In this document: positions 15,751-21,805 of the stretch, piece by piece | How the letters are laid out: every line of letters starts with the position of its first letter | Numbering within the stretch: position 1 is the stretch's first letter | Source: Fumia sp045615345 | GTDB taxonomy: Bacteria > Bacillota > Clostridia > Oscillospirales > Ruminococcaceae | Length of the DNA stretch: 26,671 nt | Assembly (NCBI GenBank): GCA_045615345.1 | Contig: JAZLER010000012.1 | Span: forward strand, 1-26,671 | Reading direction: 5' to 3' | Made by a program: the position numbers and the translations under genes | The notes under the pieces: generated by a model | What the model was told of the DNA's origin: nothing | The model's input: the letters and a program-made list of their open reading frames with translations, nothing else | Databases searched by the model: none

Positions 15751-16697
15751 TGAAAATGACTACATTTGATTTTTTTGGTAAAAGAAAAATTTTCTACATT
15801 ATTTCTTGCGCACTTTTAGCTGTTGCTTTGGTATTTGCTCTTGTGTTCGGTGTTAACCTTGACATCCAGTTCAAAGGTGGTACAATTGCTACTTACTCTT
15901 ATCAGGGTGAAGTTGACCTTGATACTTTCGGCAAAGCTGTTACTGAAGTTACAGGTATTGAAGCTAAGGCAAGTGGTTCTAAAAACGCTGTTACAGGTGA
16001 GCCTAATGTTATGCTTACTTTCGCTTCTAAAGAAGGTCTTTCCGCTGACAAGCAGAGCGAAATGACAGCTAAACTTCAGGAAACATTCCCTGATAATGAA
16101 ATTTCAGTTGTTTCCATCAACTCAGTTTCTCCCACAATGGGTAAAGACTTCCTCTTGAAATCTTTGGTTGCAGTTGCTTTTGCTGCACTCTTTATGATTT
16201 TATATATCGCTTTGCGATTCAGAGTTATCGGTGGTTGGTCTGCAGGTGTGTTTGCGGTTGTAGCACTGCTTCACGATGTTGCTATGATTTTTGCTACATT
16301 CATCATCTTCAGAATGCCTCTTGATGATAACTTTATTGCTGTAATCTTAGTAATTTTAGGTTACTCTGTCAACGATACAATCGTTATCTACGACCGTGTC
16401 CGTGAAAATGTTAATGCTCATGTCGGCCGTGTAAGTGGCGAAAATATCAAGGATATTGTTAACCTTTCAATCAACCAGACTCTTTCAAGAACTCTCAACA
16501 CTTCAATCTGTACTTTGATTGCTATGCTTGTTGTATGTATTCTTGCTGTTATCAATAACACTGAGTCTATCATCGCATTCTCATTCCCGCTTATTATCGG
16601 TATTATCTCCGGTGCTTATTCTTCTATCTGCCTCTCCGGCACCATGTGGGTAAGATGGCAGCAGTTCAAGATTAAGAGAAAAACTTTCAGGAAATAA
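15750..16697 (+). CDS. secF: protein translocase subunit SecF
   Basis: SecF is the partner of SecD in the SecDF export accessory complex. The 315-aa product has one N-terminal helix (about 13-33), a periplasmic-type loop opening NLDIQFKGGTIATYSYQG, and five C-terminal helices. The family motif VILGYSVNDTIVIYDRVREN is intact, as is the downstream SLSRTLNTSICTL segment. The ATG at 15750 overlaps the secD stop by one base; a second ATG at 15756 is an alternative start that would remove two residues. Codon bias matches secD. A strong terminator follows within ten bases, so secD-secF is a closed two-gene operon. Confidence 0.96.
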   Translation: MKMTTFDFFGKRKIFYIISCALLAVALVFALVFGVNLDIQFKGGTIATYSYQGEVDLDTFGKAVTEVTGIEAKASGSKNAVTGEPNVMLTFASKEGLSADKQSEMTAKLQETFPDNEISVVSINSVSPTMGKDFLLKSLVAVAFAALFMILYIALRFRVIGGWSAGVFAVVALLHDVAMIFATFIIFRMPLDDNFIAVILVILGYSVNDTIVIYDRVRENVNAHVGRVSGENIKDIVNLSINQTLSRTLNTSICTLIAMLVVCILAVINNTESIIAFSFPLIIGIISGAYSSICLSGTMWVRWQQFKIKRKTFRK

Positions 16698-16702
16698 AAA
16701 AT

Positions 16703-16728
16703 AAGGCCACCCTCGGGTGGCTTTGTTA
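16703..16728 (+). terminator. Rho-independent terminator of secDF
   Basis: AAGGCCACCC pairs with GGGTGGCTTT (16703-16712 with 16715-16724), allowing one G-T pair, then TTTGTTAATTTT. It follows the secF stop by six bases. A tight turn (CTCG) is expected at the apex. Confidence 0.85.
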
Positions 16729-16731
16729 ATT

Positions 16732-17011
16732 TTAGGCGGAACCGACAAATCCGAACCTGCCTGAAATTGCTAAAATTTGGCTTTTTCAGCGTTGTCGGTC
16801 TCGAAATACGGGTGTATTCCTTCGCCCTGTCGCCTATAAAAATCACAAATTTTTAGTAATTTCAGGTTCTGATGAATTTTTTGCCCAATGTTTTTTCAGT
16901 GTTTCAAGGCAAAACCGCAGAGAATACTTGATGTATTCACGAGGATTTTAACGCAGAAACAATAGAAAATAGTAAGCAAAAAACAAGTTCGGATTCGTCG
17001 GTTCCGCCTAA
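16732..17011. mobile_element. 280-bp MITE-like element with 25-bp terminal inverted repeats
   Basis: The two ends are inverted copies: 16732-16756 (starting TTAGGCGGAACCGAC) matches the reverse complement of 16987-17011 at 24 of 25 positions. There is no ORF inside. If the outer TA (16733-16734 and 17009-17010) is a duplicated target, the element proper runs from GGCGG to CCGCC, as expected for Tc1/mariner or IS630-type mobilisation (inference). Inside are two lobes: a palindrome at 16760-16866 related to copy A at 3341-3440, and a nested palindrome at 16877-16983 around GAATAC/GTATTC. This fills most of the 323-bp gap between secF and the next gene; the right end lies nine bases before the next ATG. 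Confidence 0.75.
16760..16866. repeat. palindromic left lobe of the MITE (copy B of the 100-bp element)
   Basis: CCTGAAATTGCTAAAATTTG near 16760 pairs with the reverse complement of ACAAATTTTTAGTAATTTCAGG ending at 16866. The centre reads CGAAATACGGGTGTATTCCTTCG, close to the central CGGAATATCGGTATATTCCTTCG of copy A. Both copies also share ATCACAAATTTT in the right arm. Confidence 0.75.
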
Positions 17012-17020
17012 GGTGAGTTT

Positions 17021-17788
17021 ATGAAATTTGGTGTTTCGACTTCCTGCCTCTATCCCGATGTGCTTGAAAATTCGGCAAAGCGGATTTCTAATATGAATAT
17101 CCCTTTTACCGAGGTTTTTTTCAACTCTTCTTCGGAGGTTGAAAAGGGATTTGTCAAAGAGCTGAAAAGTATTTTAGGCGATACAAAGGTTTTATCTTTG
17201 CATCCGTTTACCTCAGGGTTTGAAACTTATATGCTCTTTTCGGAATACGAGAGAAGGGCAGACGACTTAATCGAATGGTATAAATCTTATTTTGAGGCAG
17301 CAAATATTTTAGGTGCTGAGATTTTGGTGCTTCACGGAGCAAGGCGTGAGTCAAACTGCGAGGAAGCGCGTTATTTTGAAAGGTATTCAAGACTTTTTGA
17401 AACAGGGAAAAGTTTCGGCGTTACAGTTGCTCAGGAGAATGTCGCAAGGTGTAAATCAGGCGATGTTGATTTCCTTATGCGGATGAAAAATGCTTTAGGA
17501 GATAATGTGAGATTTACCCTCGATTTAAAACAGGCAAGGAGGGCGGGGCTTTTGCCTCTTGACTTTGTAAAAGCGCTTTCTGACAGTATTTGCCATATTC
17601 ATATCAGTGACGGAACCGAGTCGGACGAATGTCTTTTGATTGGAGAAGGTAACGAGGATTTCGGGAGTTTATTTAAGGAACTTTACGCTATCGGTTACGA
17701 TGAAGGGGTTATCTTAGAGCTTTATCGAAGAAATTTTGAAGATGATAAAGAGCTTTTTGAAAGCTACGAAAAAATGTTGAAATTTTAG
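17021..17788 (+). CDS. sugar phosphate isomerase/epimerase-like TIM-barrel protein
   Basis: A 255-aa protein of the xylose-isomerase-like TIM barrel superfamily (AP_endonuc_2). Recognisable strand-end motifs are MKFGVSTSCLYPDVL, ILVLHGARRE (His), VAQENVARCKSGD (Glu), RFTLDLKQA (Asp), CHIHISDGT (His-Ile-His) and GVILELYRRN (Glu), which supply the usual metal-binding carboxylates and histidines. The substrate cannot be told from sequence; an isomerase, an epimerase or an AP-endonuclease-like role are all possible. Its ribosome site AAGGTGAG (17010-17017) straddles the right boundary of the MITE-like element, so translation signals and the repeat end are fused. It has no obvious terminator. Confidence 0.82.
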   Translation: MKFGVSTSCLYPDVLENSAKRISNMNIPFTEVFFNSSSEVEKGFVKELKSILGDTKVLSLHPFTSGFETYMLFSEYERRADDLIEWYKSYFEAANILGAEILVLHGARRESNCEEARYFERYSRLFETGKSFGVTVAQENVARCKSGDVDFLMRMKNALGDNVRFTLDLKQARRAGLLPLDFVKALSDSICHIHISDGTESDECLLIGEGNEDFGSLFKELYAIGYDEGVILELYRRNFEDDKELFESYEKMLKF

Positions 17789-17831
17789 AGAATTTGTGGT
17801 AGAATTAAAATATAGAGAAAGTATAATAGAT

Positions 17832-17895
17832 GCTAAATTTTTCACTTTCGTGAAATGCTGAATTATTTCATATTAGTTCGCGTAGCAAATTTAGC
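17832..17895. promoter_or_regulatory. structured leader region of nrdR
   Basis: GCTAAATTT (17832-17840) and AAATTTAGC (17887-17895) form a perfect 9-bp outer stem. Inside, TTTCAC/GTGAAA (17840-17855, TTTC loop) makes a hairpin. It has no T-run and no NrdR-box pattern that I recognise. It may be another dispersed hairpin element or an RNA leader; a TATAAT-like hexamer lies just upstream at 17822-17827. Confidence 0.45.
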
Positions 17896-17921
17896 TTAAT
17901 TGGCGTTTGGAGGATAAAAAA

Positions 17922-18380
17922 ATGAAATGTCCCTTTTGTGCGACACCCGACAGTAAGGTTGTAGATTCCCGTCCGACTGAGGATGCGGAGAAAATACGCC
18001 GCCGCAGGGAATGTCTTGAATGTGGTAAGCGTTTTACCACCTATGAAGTAATTGAAACTACGCCTTTGGTTGTGGTTAAAAAAGATGGTTCGCGTCAGAT
18101 GTTTGACCGTAACAAGCTTTTGAGTGGTCTTTTGCGTGCTTGCGAGAAGCGACCTGTTTCGCTTTCAAGTCTTGAAAAGGTGGTTGATTCCATCGAACAG
18201 GATTACGCAAACTCACTTGTTAAGGAAGTAAGTTCCGTTGAGCTTGGCGAAAAGGTTTTGATTGAACTTAAGGGTCTTGATAAAGTAGCGTATATCCGAT
18301 TTGCTTCGGTTTACCGCGATTTTTCGGACCTTGAATCATTCCTGTCGGAGCTTAAAGCACTTAAAAAAGAGAAGAAATAA
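17922..18380 (+). CDS. nrdR: transcriptional repressor NrdR
   Basis: NrdR represses ribonucleotide reductase genes in response to (d)ATP. The frame is open from a TTG at 17907, but the ATG at 17922 has GGAGGATAAAAAA upstream and starts MKCPFC as in the family, giving 152 aa. The N-terminal zinc ribbon uses Cys3, Cys6, Cys31 and Cys34, with the basic RRRRECLECGKRFTTYE motif. The ATP-cone domain follows (VVKKDGSRQMFDRNKLLSGL). The C terminus ends in a lysine-rich tail. No nrd gene is near; it stands alone with its own bidirectional terminator. Confidence 0.96.
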   Translation: MKCPFCATPDSKVVDSRPTEDAEKIRRRRECLECGKRFTTYEVIETTPLVVVKKDGSRQMFDRNKLLSGLLRACEKRPVSLSSLEKVVDSIEQDYANSLVKEVSSVELGEKVLIELKGLDKVAYIRFASVYRDFSDLESFLSELKALKKEKK

Positions 18381-18384
18381 CAAA

Positions 18385-18415
18385 AACGCACTGCGATTAT
18401 TCGCGGTGCGTTTTC
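18385..18415. terminator. bidirectional terminator between nrdR and the DUF421-DUF4363 operon
   Basis: ACGCACTGCGA pairs with TCGCGGTGCGT (18386-18396 with 18401-18411) around TTAT. On the plus strand it is followed by TTTTCTGTT; on the minus strand the stem is followed by TTTTTG. It can therefore serve nrdR and the converging minus-strand genes. Confidence 0.85.
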
Positions 18416-18488
18416 TGTTCTGGAAGGGATTTTTGTAAATGTGATATATTGCTTTGGGTCGATGAGGCTGACGGACAGAGTACCCATT

Positions 18489-18839
18489 TTAAAAAACATT
18501 ATAAAATGTGGGGAGCTCGTTTTCGTAAAGTTCGCGGAGGGAGAGGGTTGTCTTTTTGATTTCTGTTTCAAAAAATTCAGTACCATAGTTTGAATAACAG
18601 CTTTCAATGGAATCTGTAATTTCGTTCACGGCATCCTCGTGGACAAAAAGACCGATTTTCTTTTTTTCTTTGTCCCAGTTTTTTAAAACTTCTTCGATAT
18701 CAGCTTTGCTATTTGCACTTGAAAGAGATGCAGAGATGTCTTCTGTATAGTTTTTGAGGTAAACAAGAGAATAAATACAAAGAGAAATTATAGTTACAAG
18801 AATTACTGAGATTATTAAAATACGCTTAATTTTAATCAT
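18489..18839 (-). CDS. DUF4363 family membrane-anchored protein
   Basis: A 116-aa protein with a basic start (MIKIKR), one N-terminal membrane helix (about 7-28) and a charged helical remainder with the family's WDKEKKKIGLFVHED segment and EIKKTTLSLRELYENELPTFYNVF at the end. This fits DUF4363, a clostridial family often encoded next to DUF421. Its start overlaps the DUF421 stop by four bases (ATGA type), so the two are coupled. Function unknown; context with a germination operon suggests a spore or forespore membrane role (inference). Confidence 0.78.
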   Translation of the reverse strand: MIKIKRILIISVILVTIISLCIYSLVYLKNYTEDISASLSSANSKADIEEVLKNWDKEKKKIGLFVHEDAVNEITDSIESCYSNYGTEFFETEIKKTTLSLRELYENELPTFYNVF

Positions 18840-19501
18840 TCCTTTTTGAAAATTTTATAGTTTTTTTGGCGGTCGGCGGTCATTATAAAGATGTCTTTTG
18901 ACTCAAGTTTTTCGGTTTTTAAAATGCTAAAAAGCCATTTTTCTGTAAGGTTCAAGGTAATAAGTGCATCTGTCATCACGGCACCGTCACTTATGACTAT
19001 CTGTGGCGGGAAGGTGCTTTCGCCCTTGATTTTAAGGGTTTCGGCTGTAGCAGGGCGGTAGGGGAATTTCTGGTAAACACTGACACTTCCCGTTGTTTCA
19101 ACCACAGCGTAGCTCACCTCGTTCACATCGAAAATCCCATTACCCCTTAAACTTTCCATCAGGTCATCTATGGAAAAACGAAGCTGTTTCATTGCTTTTA
19201 TATCAATTTTGCCGTCTTTTATGATAACGACAGGTTTGCCCGAGATAAGTTTTCGGAATTTTTTGGAATGGAGGGAAATGTTCGAAACGATAAGCTCAAA
19301 AGCGACAAGTACTAAAATCGGGATGATACCTGTGGACATCGGGATGGTGCGGTTTTCAATAGGGGTTGCCGCGATGTTTGAGATTAAAATGGTGATGACA
19401 AGTTCCGATGGTTGCAGTTCTCCCAATTGCCTTTTACCCATAAGACGGAGGGAAAAAACGATTAACAGGTATAAAATTATGGCTCGCAGTAAGATTATCA
19501 T
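18836..19501 (-). CDS. DUF421 (YetF-type) membrane protein
   Basis: A 221-aa protein with two to three N-terminal membrane helices (about 3-25, 33-50, 55-75) and the hallmark GKRQLGELQPSELVITILISNIA segment (about 23-45). A soluble C-terminal domain follows, with KPVVIIKDGKID, LRFSIDDLMESLR and VSYAVVETTGSVSVY, all typical of DUF421/YetF. The start at 19501 has AAAGGA at 19508-19513 on the minus strand. The known relative 2Duf of Bacillus sits in the spore inner membrane and influences heat resistance and germination; transfer of that role here is inference. It is divergent from gerA, 146 bp away. Confidence 0.88.
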   Translation of the reverse strand: MIILLRAIILYLLIVFSLRLMGKRQLGELQPSELVITILISNIAATPIENRTIPMSTGIIPILVLVAFELIVSNISLHSKKFRKLISGKPVVIIKDGKIDIKAMKQLRFSIDDLMESLRGNGIFDVNEVSYAVVETTGSVSVYQKFPYRPATAETLKIKGESTFPPQIVISDGAVMTDALITLNLTEKWLFSILKTEKLESKDIFIMTADRQKNYKIFKKE

Positions 19502-19519
19502 GGGCTTTTCCTTTCGGGG

Positions 19520-19578
19520 ATTTCAGGCAATCCCTCACCGACTACGGCGGAGCTTCCTTTACACAAGGAAGCCTTTTT
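19520..19578. repeat. dispersed repeat with terminator-like hairpin
   Basis: GCTTCCTT (19552-19559) pairs with AAGGAAGC (19565-19572) around TACAC and is followed by CTTTTT. Upstream is AATCCCTCACCG. From memory, AATCCCTC...CTTTACACAAGG-type sequences are widespread intergenic repeats in gut Clostridia. It lies between divergent genes, where a plus-strand terminator has no gene to serve, so a repeat is the better reading. Confidence 0.55.
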
Positions 19579-19579
19579 G

Positions 19580-19608
19580 GTATAAATTTCAGTTTTTTGC
19601 TGATAATT
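19580..19608 (+). promoter_or_regulatory. weak candidate forespore-type promoter of gerA
   Basis: GTATA (19580-19584), a 14-bp gap and GCTGATAATT (19599-19608) partly resemble the sigma-F/sigma-G consensus known from Bacillus (GYATA, about 15 bp, GGnnAnAnT). The match is imperfect and could be chance in AT-rich DNA. Its position would place the start about 33 bases before the gerA ATG. Confidence 0.22.
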
Positions 19609-19647
19609 TTAGTATAAGGAAAAAGCGTTAAGTTATGCGGAGGGAAT

Positions 19648-21072
19648 ATGATTACTAAAAATATTTCGGATAATATAAACTCCATGCGTGAAATGATGCA
19701 CGAAACTGCTGATTTTATGGTGCGTGATATCTATATCGGCAACACGAGGGTGAGCTTTGTGATGTTTGAGGGGATGGTTAGTCTTTCTGTACTTGCTAAC
19801 CTTATCATCAGGCCGCTTTTAAACGGGATTGATGGGAGTGCCACGCCCGAAGAAATTTCTGATTTTATTGTAAACCATAGCCTTATGGCGGCTGATATGA
19901 AGGAAGTTTACACATTAGATGAAGTTCTGAAAATGGCGATGTCGGGTTTTGCTGTGGTGCTCATAGACGGTATTTGTAAGGGAGTAGCACTTGGAGCCCA
20001 GGGGTTTAATTTCCGTTCGGTATCAGAACCTTCAGGTGAAATTAACGAACGCGGTTCAAGGGAGGGGTTTACGGAACCCTTGAAGATTAACTTAACCCTT
20101 ATAAGGCGCAGAGTGAAGTCAGGCAGCCTTAAAATCGAGATGGGGGAGGTTGGGGCTGACAGCAAGACGGATTACGCTCTTATCTATATGGCTGACACCG
20201 ACAAAAAGCTTATTGAAAAGGTGAAAGAACGGCTTGATAAAGTGAAGATAAAAAATGTGCTTGACACGGGGTACCTTCAGCCTTTTTTAGAAAGTAAGAG
20301 AATGTCGCTCTTTTCATCGGTCGGGGTGACAGAACGCCCCGATACCCTTGTTGCCAAGATTTCCGAAGGGAGGGTTGCCATTTTACTTGACGGCACACCC
20401 TATGCGCTGATAGTGCCGTATCTGTTTTCGGAGAATTTTCAGAGCTTTGATGATTATTCGCAAAGGCCTTATTTTGCAAGTTTTATAAGAATTTTAAAAT
20501 ACCTTGCATTCTTTTTTACCATATATCTGCCGGGAATTTATGTGGCGCTTGCTACCTTCCATCCCGAAACATTACCGCACGCGTTACTCTTCAATATAGC
20601 ATCGGCTGAGGAGGCGACACCTTTTCCGCTTGTCTTGTCGGCGCTTATAATTCATCTGATTTACGAGATAATGCGTGAGGCTGGACTCAGGCTTCCGCGA
20701 CCTGTAGGGCACGCTGTGGGGATAGTCGGGGCACTTGTAATCGGAGATGCGGCAGTGACAGCAGGGCTTATAGGTTCGCCGATGGTTATGGTGGTGGCAC
20801 TCACTGCAATAAGCTCCTTTGTAGTGCCGAGTCTTTATGCGCCTGTTTCGTTTTTAAGGTTTTTGTTTATCATTGCAGGAGGACTTACGGGGATTTACGG
20901 CATCAGTCTTATTTCAGGGATGCTTATCATAAATGTTTTCGGGATTGATAATTTCGGGGTGGCGTATACCTCACCAATTGCACCGTTTAAGTGGAAGGGA
21001 ATGAGGGATACATTTATTCGCATTGGGTGGAAGAAAATGCAGAATAGGGTAAGTAAAGTAGATGAACAATAA
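19648..21072 (+). CDS. spore germination receptor A subunit (GerA/GerKA family)
   Basis: The A subunit of a GerA-type nutrient germinant receptor in the spore inner membrane. The 474-aa product has the soluble N-terminal domain (about 1-270, with VRDIYIGNTRVSFVMFEGMV and LLDGTPYALIVPYLFSENFQSF). It is followed by about five membrane helices in the C-terminal half. Diagnostic motifs are RPYFASFIRILKYLAFF, PGIYVALATFHPE, ATPFPLVLSALI, REAGLRLPRPVGHAVGIVGALVIGDAAV and SSFVVPSLYAP. GGAGGG precedes the ATG. gerB- and gerC-like genes follow within 13 bp, giving the standard A-B-C order, and DUF421-DUF4363 is divergent upstream. Confidence 0.95.
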   Translation: MITKNISDNINSMREMMHETADFMVRDIYIGNTRVSFVMFEGMVSLSVLANLIIRPLLNGIDGSATPEEISDFIVNHSLMAADMKEVYTLDEVLKMAMSGFAVVLIDGICKGVALGAQGFNFRSVSEPSGEINERGSREGFTEPLKINLTLIRRRVKSGSLKIEMGEVGADSKTDYALIYMADTDKKLIEKVKERLDKVKIKNVLDTGYLQPFLESKRMSLFSSVGVTERPDTLVAKISEGRVAILLDGTPYALIVPYLFSENFQSFDDYSQRPYFASFIRILKYLAFFFTIYLPGIYVALATFHPETLPHALLFNIASAEEATPFPLVLSALIIHLIYEIMREAGLRLPRPVGHAVGIVGALVIGDAAVTAGLIGSPMVMVVALTAISSFVVPSLYAPVSFLRFLFIIAGGLTGIYGISLISGMLIINVFGIDNFGVAYTSPIAPFKWKGMRDTFIRIGWKKMQNRVSKVDEQ

Positions 21073-21085
21073 AAGGAAGTGAAGG

Positions 21086-21805
21086 ATGAAAGAATTAACT
21101 GTATCGGCTGTGTTATCGAAGTTATTTGTTTTGCTGGTTATAAAGCCTGATTTCAGCACCCTTGTGGCAGTTTTTATAGTGGCTCTTATTGAACTTTTGA
21201 TAAATCACATAAAAAGGGTGGATTTTCTTACTGTGGCGTACTTCTTTATCGCCGCGATGCTTACAGTTATAAAGCTCAAGGATTTCCTTGTTCGTGAGAT
21301 TTATGAGGGGTCGGGTGATACATTTTTTGCGATAACTTTGATTTTAGCACTTGTTTTCGGTGTCGTTTCGGGGGCAAAGGGTGTACTGAGAGGTTCCTTG
21401 ATTATCGGTGTATTCTTTATAGTTTCATTTTTGTTTACAATTTTCGGGAATGTCAAGGAGTTCTCAGTGCCCGTAGTTTCTGTAAGTTTTATGAAAGTGC
21501 TTGGCGATACGGCTTTAATCTTAGTTTTCTCGCCTGAAATACTGCTCTTTGAAAAGAGAGAAAAAGGGTACATTATAATTTCAAATACAGTGTTATTAAT
21601 TGCTTTTTTTGTGACAATGGCAGTGCTTGGGAATGTGGCGACAGCAGAAAACTTCCCGTATTATATGGCAGGGACACTTGCAAAAATCTCGGTATTTTCG
21701 CGCCTTGATGCCGTTCATTCGGCTTTATGGGTTCTGATGGGATACTTTAAGGGGTGCTTGCTTTTAAATGGCGTTAAGGAGGAATTCAAATCAAAAAATT
21801 ACTGA
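21086..21805 (+). CDS. short GerB-like spore germination permease
   Basis: A 239-aa polytopic membrane protein in the gerB slot of a gerA-gerB-gerC operon. The family (endospore germination permease, APC superfamily) is normally around 360 aa with about ten helices; here only some seven to eight are apparent (about 22-41, 46-64, 79-95, 102-122, 130-150, 159-183, 208-228). The best sequence support is late: MAGTLAKISVFSRLDAVHSALWVLMGYFK resembles the family's conserved FxRLDxxxxxxW helix. The N-terminal third of a typical GerB seems missing or compressed, but the frame is clean with an AAGGAAG site and no stop or frameshift. Assignment rests mainly on position plus this motif. It overlaps gerC by 16 bases. 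Confidence 0.7.
   Translation: MKELTVSAVLSKLFVLLVIKPDFSTLVAVFIVALIELLINHIKRVDFLTVAYFFIAAMLTVIKLKDFLVREIYEGSGDTFFAITLILALVFGVVSGAKGVLRGSLIIGVFFIVSFLFTIFGNVKEFSVPVVSVSFMKVLGDTALILVFSPEILLFEKREKGYIIISNTVLLIAFFVTMAVLGNVATAENFPYYMAGTLAKISVFSRLDAVHSALWVLMGYFKGCLLLNGVKEEFKSKNY
21776..21792 (+). promoter_or_regulatory. strong Shine-Dalgarno placing the gerC start at an ATC codon
   Basis: AAGGAGG (21776-21782) is followed by seven bases and then ATC (21790-21792). No ATG, GTG or TTG occurs in this frame until GTG at 21814, which is 31 bases from the ribosome site. Translation from ATC gives KKLLILPVCLLLTSC after the initiator, a textbook lipoprotein signal. Confidence 0.7.

Noticed and set aside
16732..17011. 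Small gene inside the secF-isomerase gap
   Set aside because: The segment is explained by inverted ends and palindromic lobes, and no ORF with a ribosome site is present.
17789..17921. Riboswitch or NrdR box before nrdR
   Set aside because: No known riboswitch core or NrdR-box pattern could be recognised; only generic stems are visible.
19170..19631. 153-aa plus-strand ORF opposite DUF421 and across the spacer
   Set aside because: Antisense to the DUF421 hallmark motif; it ends in the dispersed repeat and has no recognisable features.
21086..21805. gerB as a frameshifted pseudogene
   Set aside because: The frame is continuous with a ribosome site, conserved spacing and the expected overlap with gerC; the upstream 13 bp leave no room for a lost N-terminal part.
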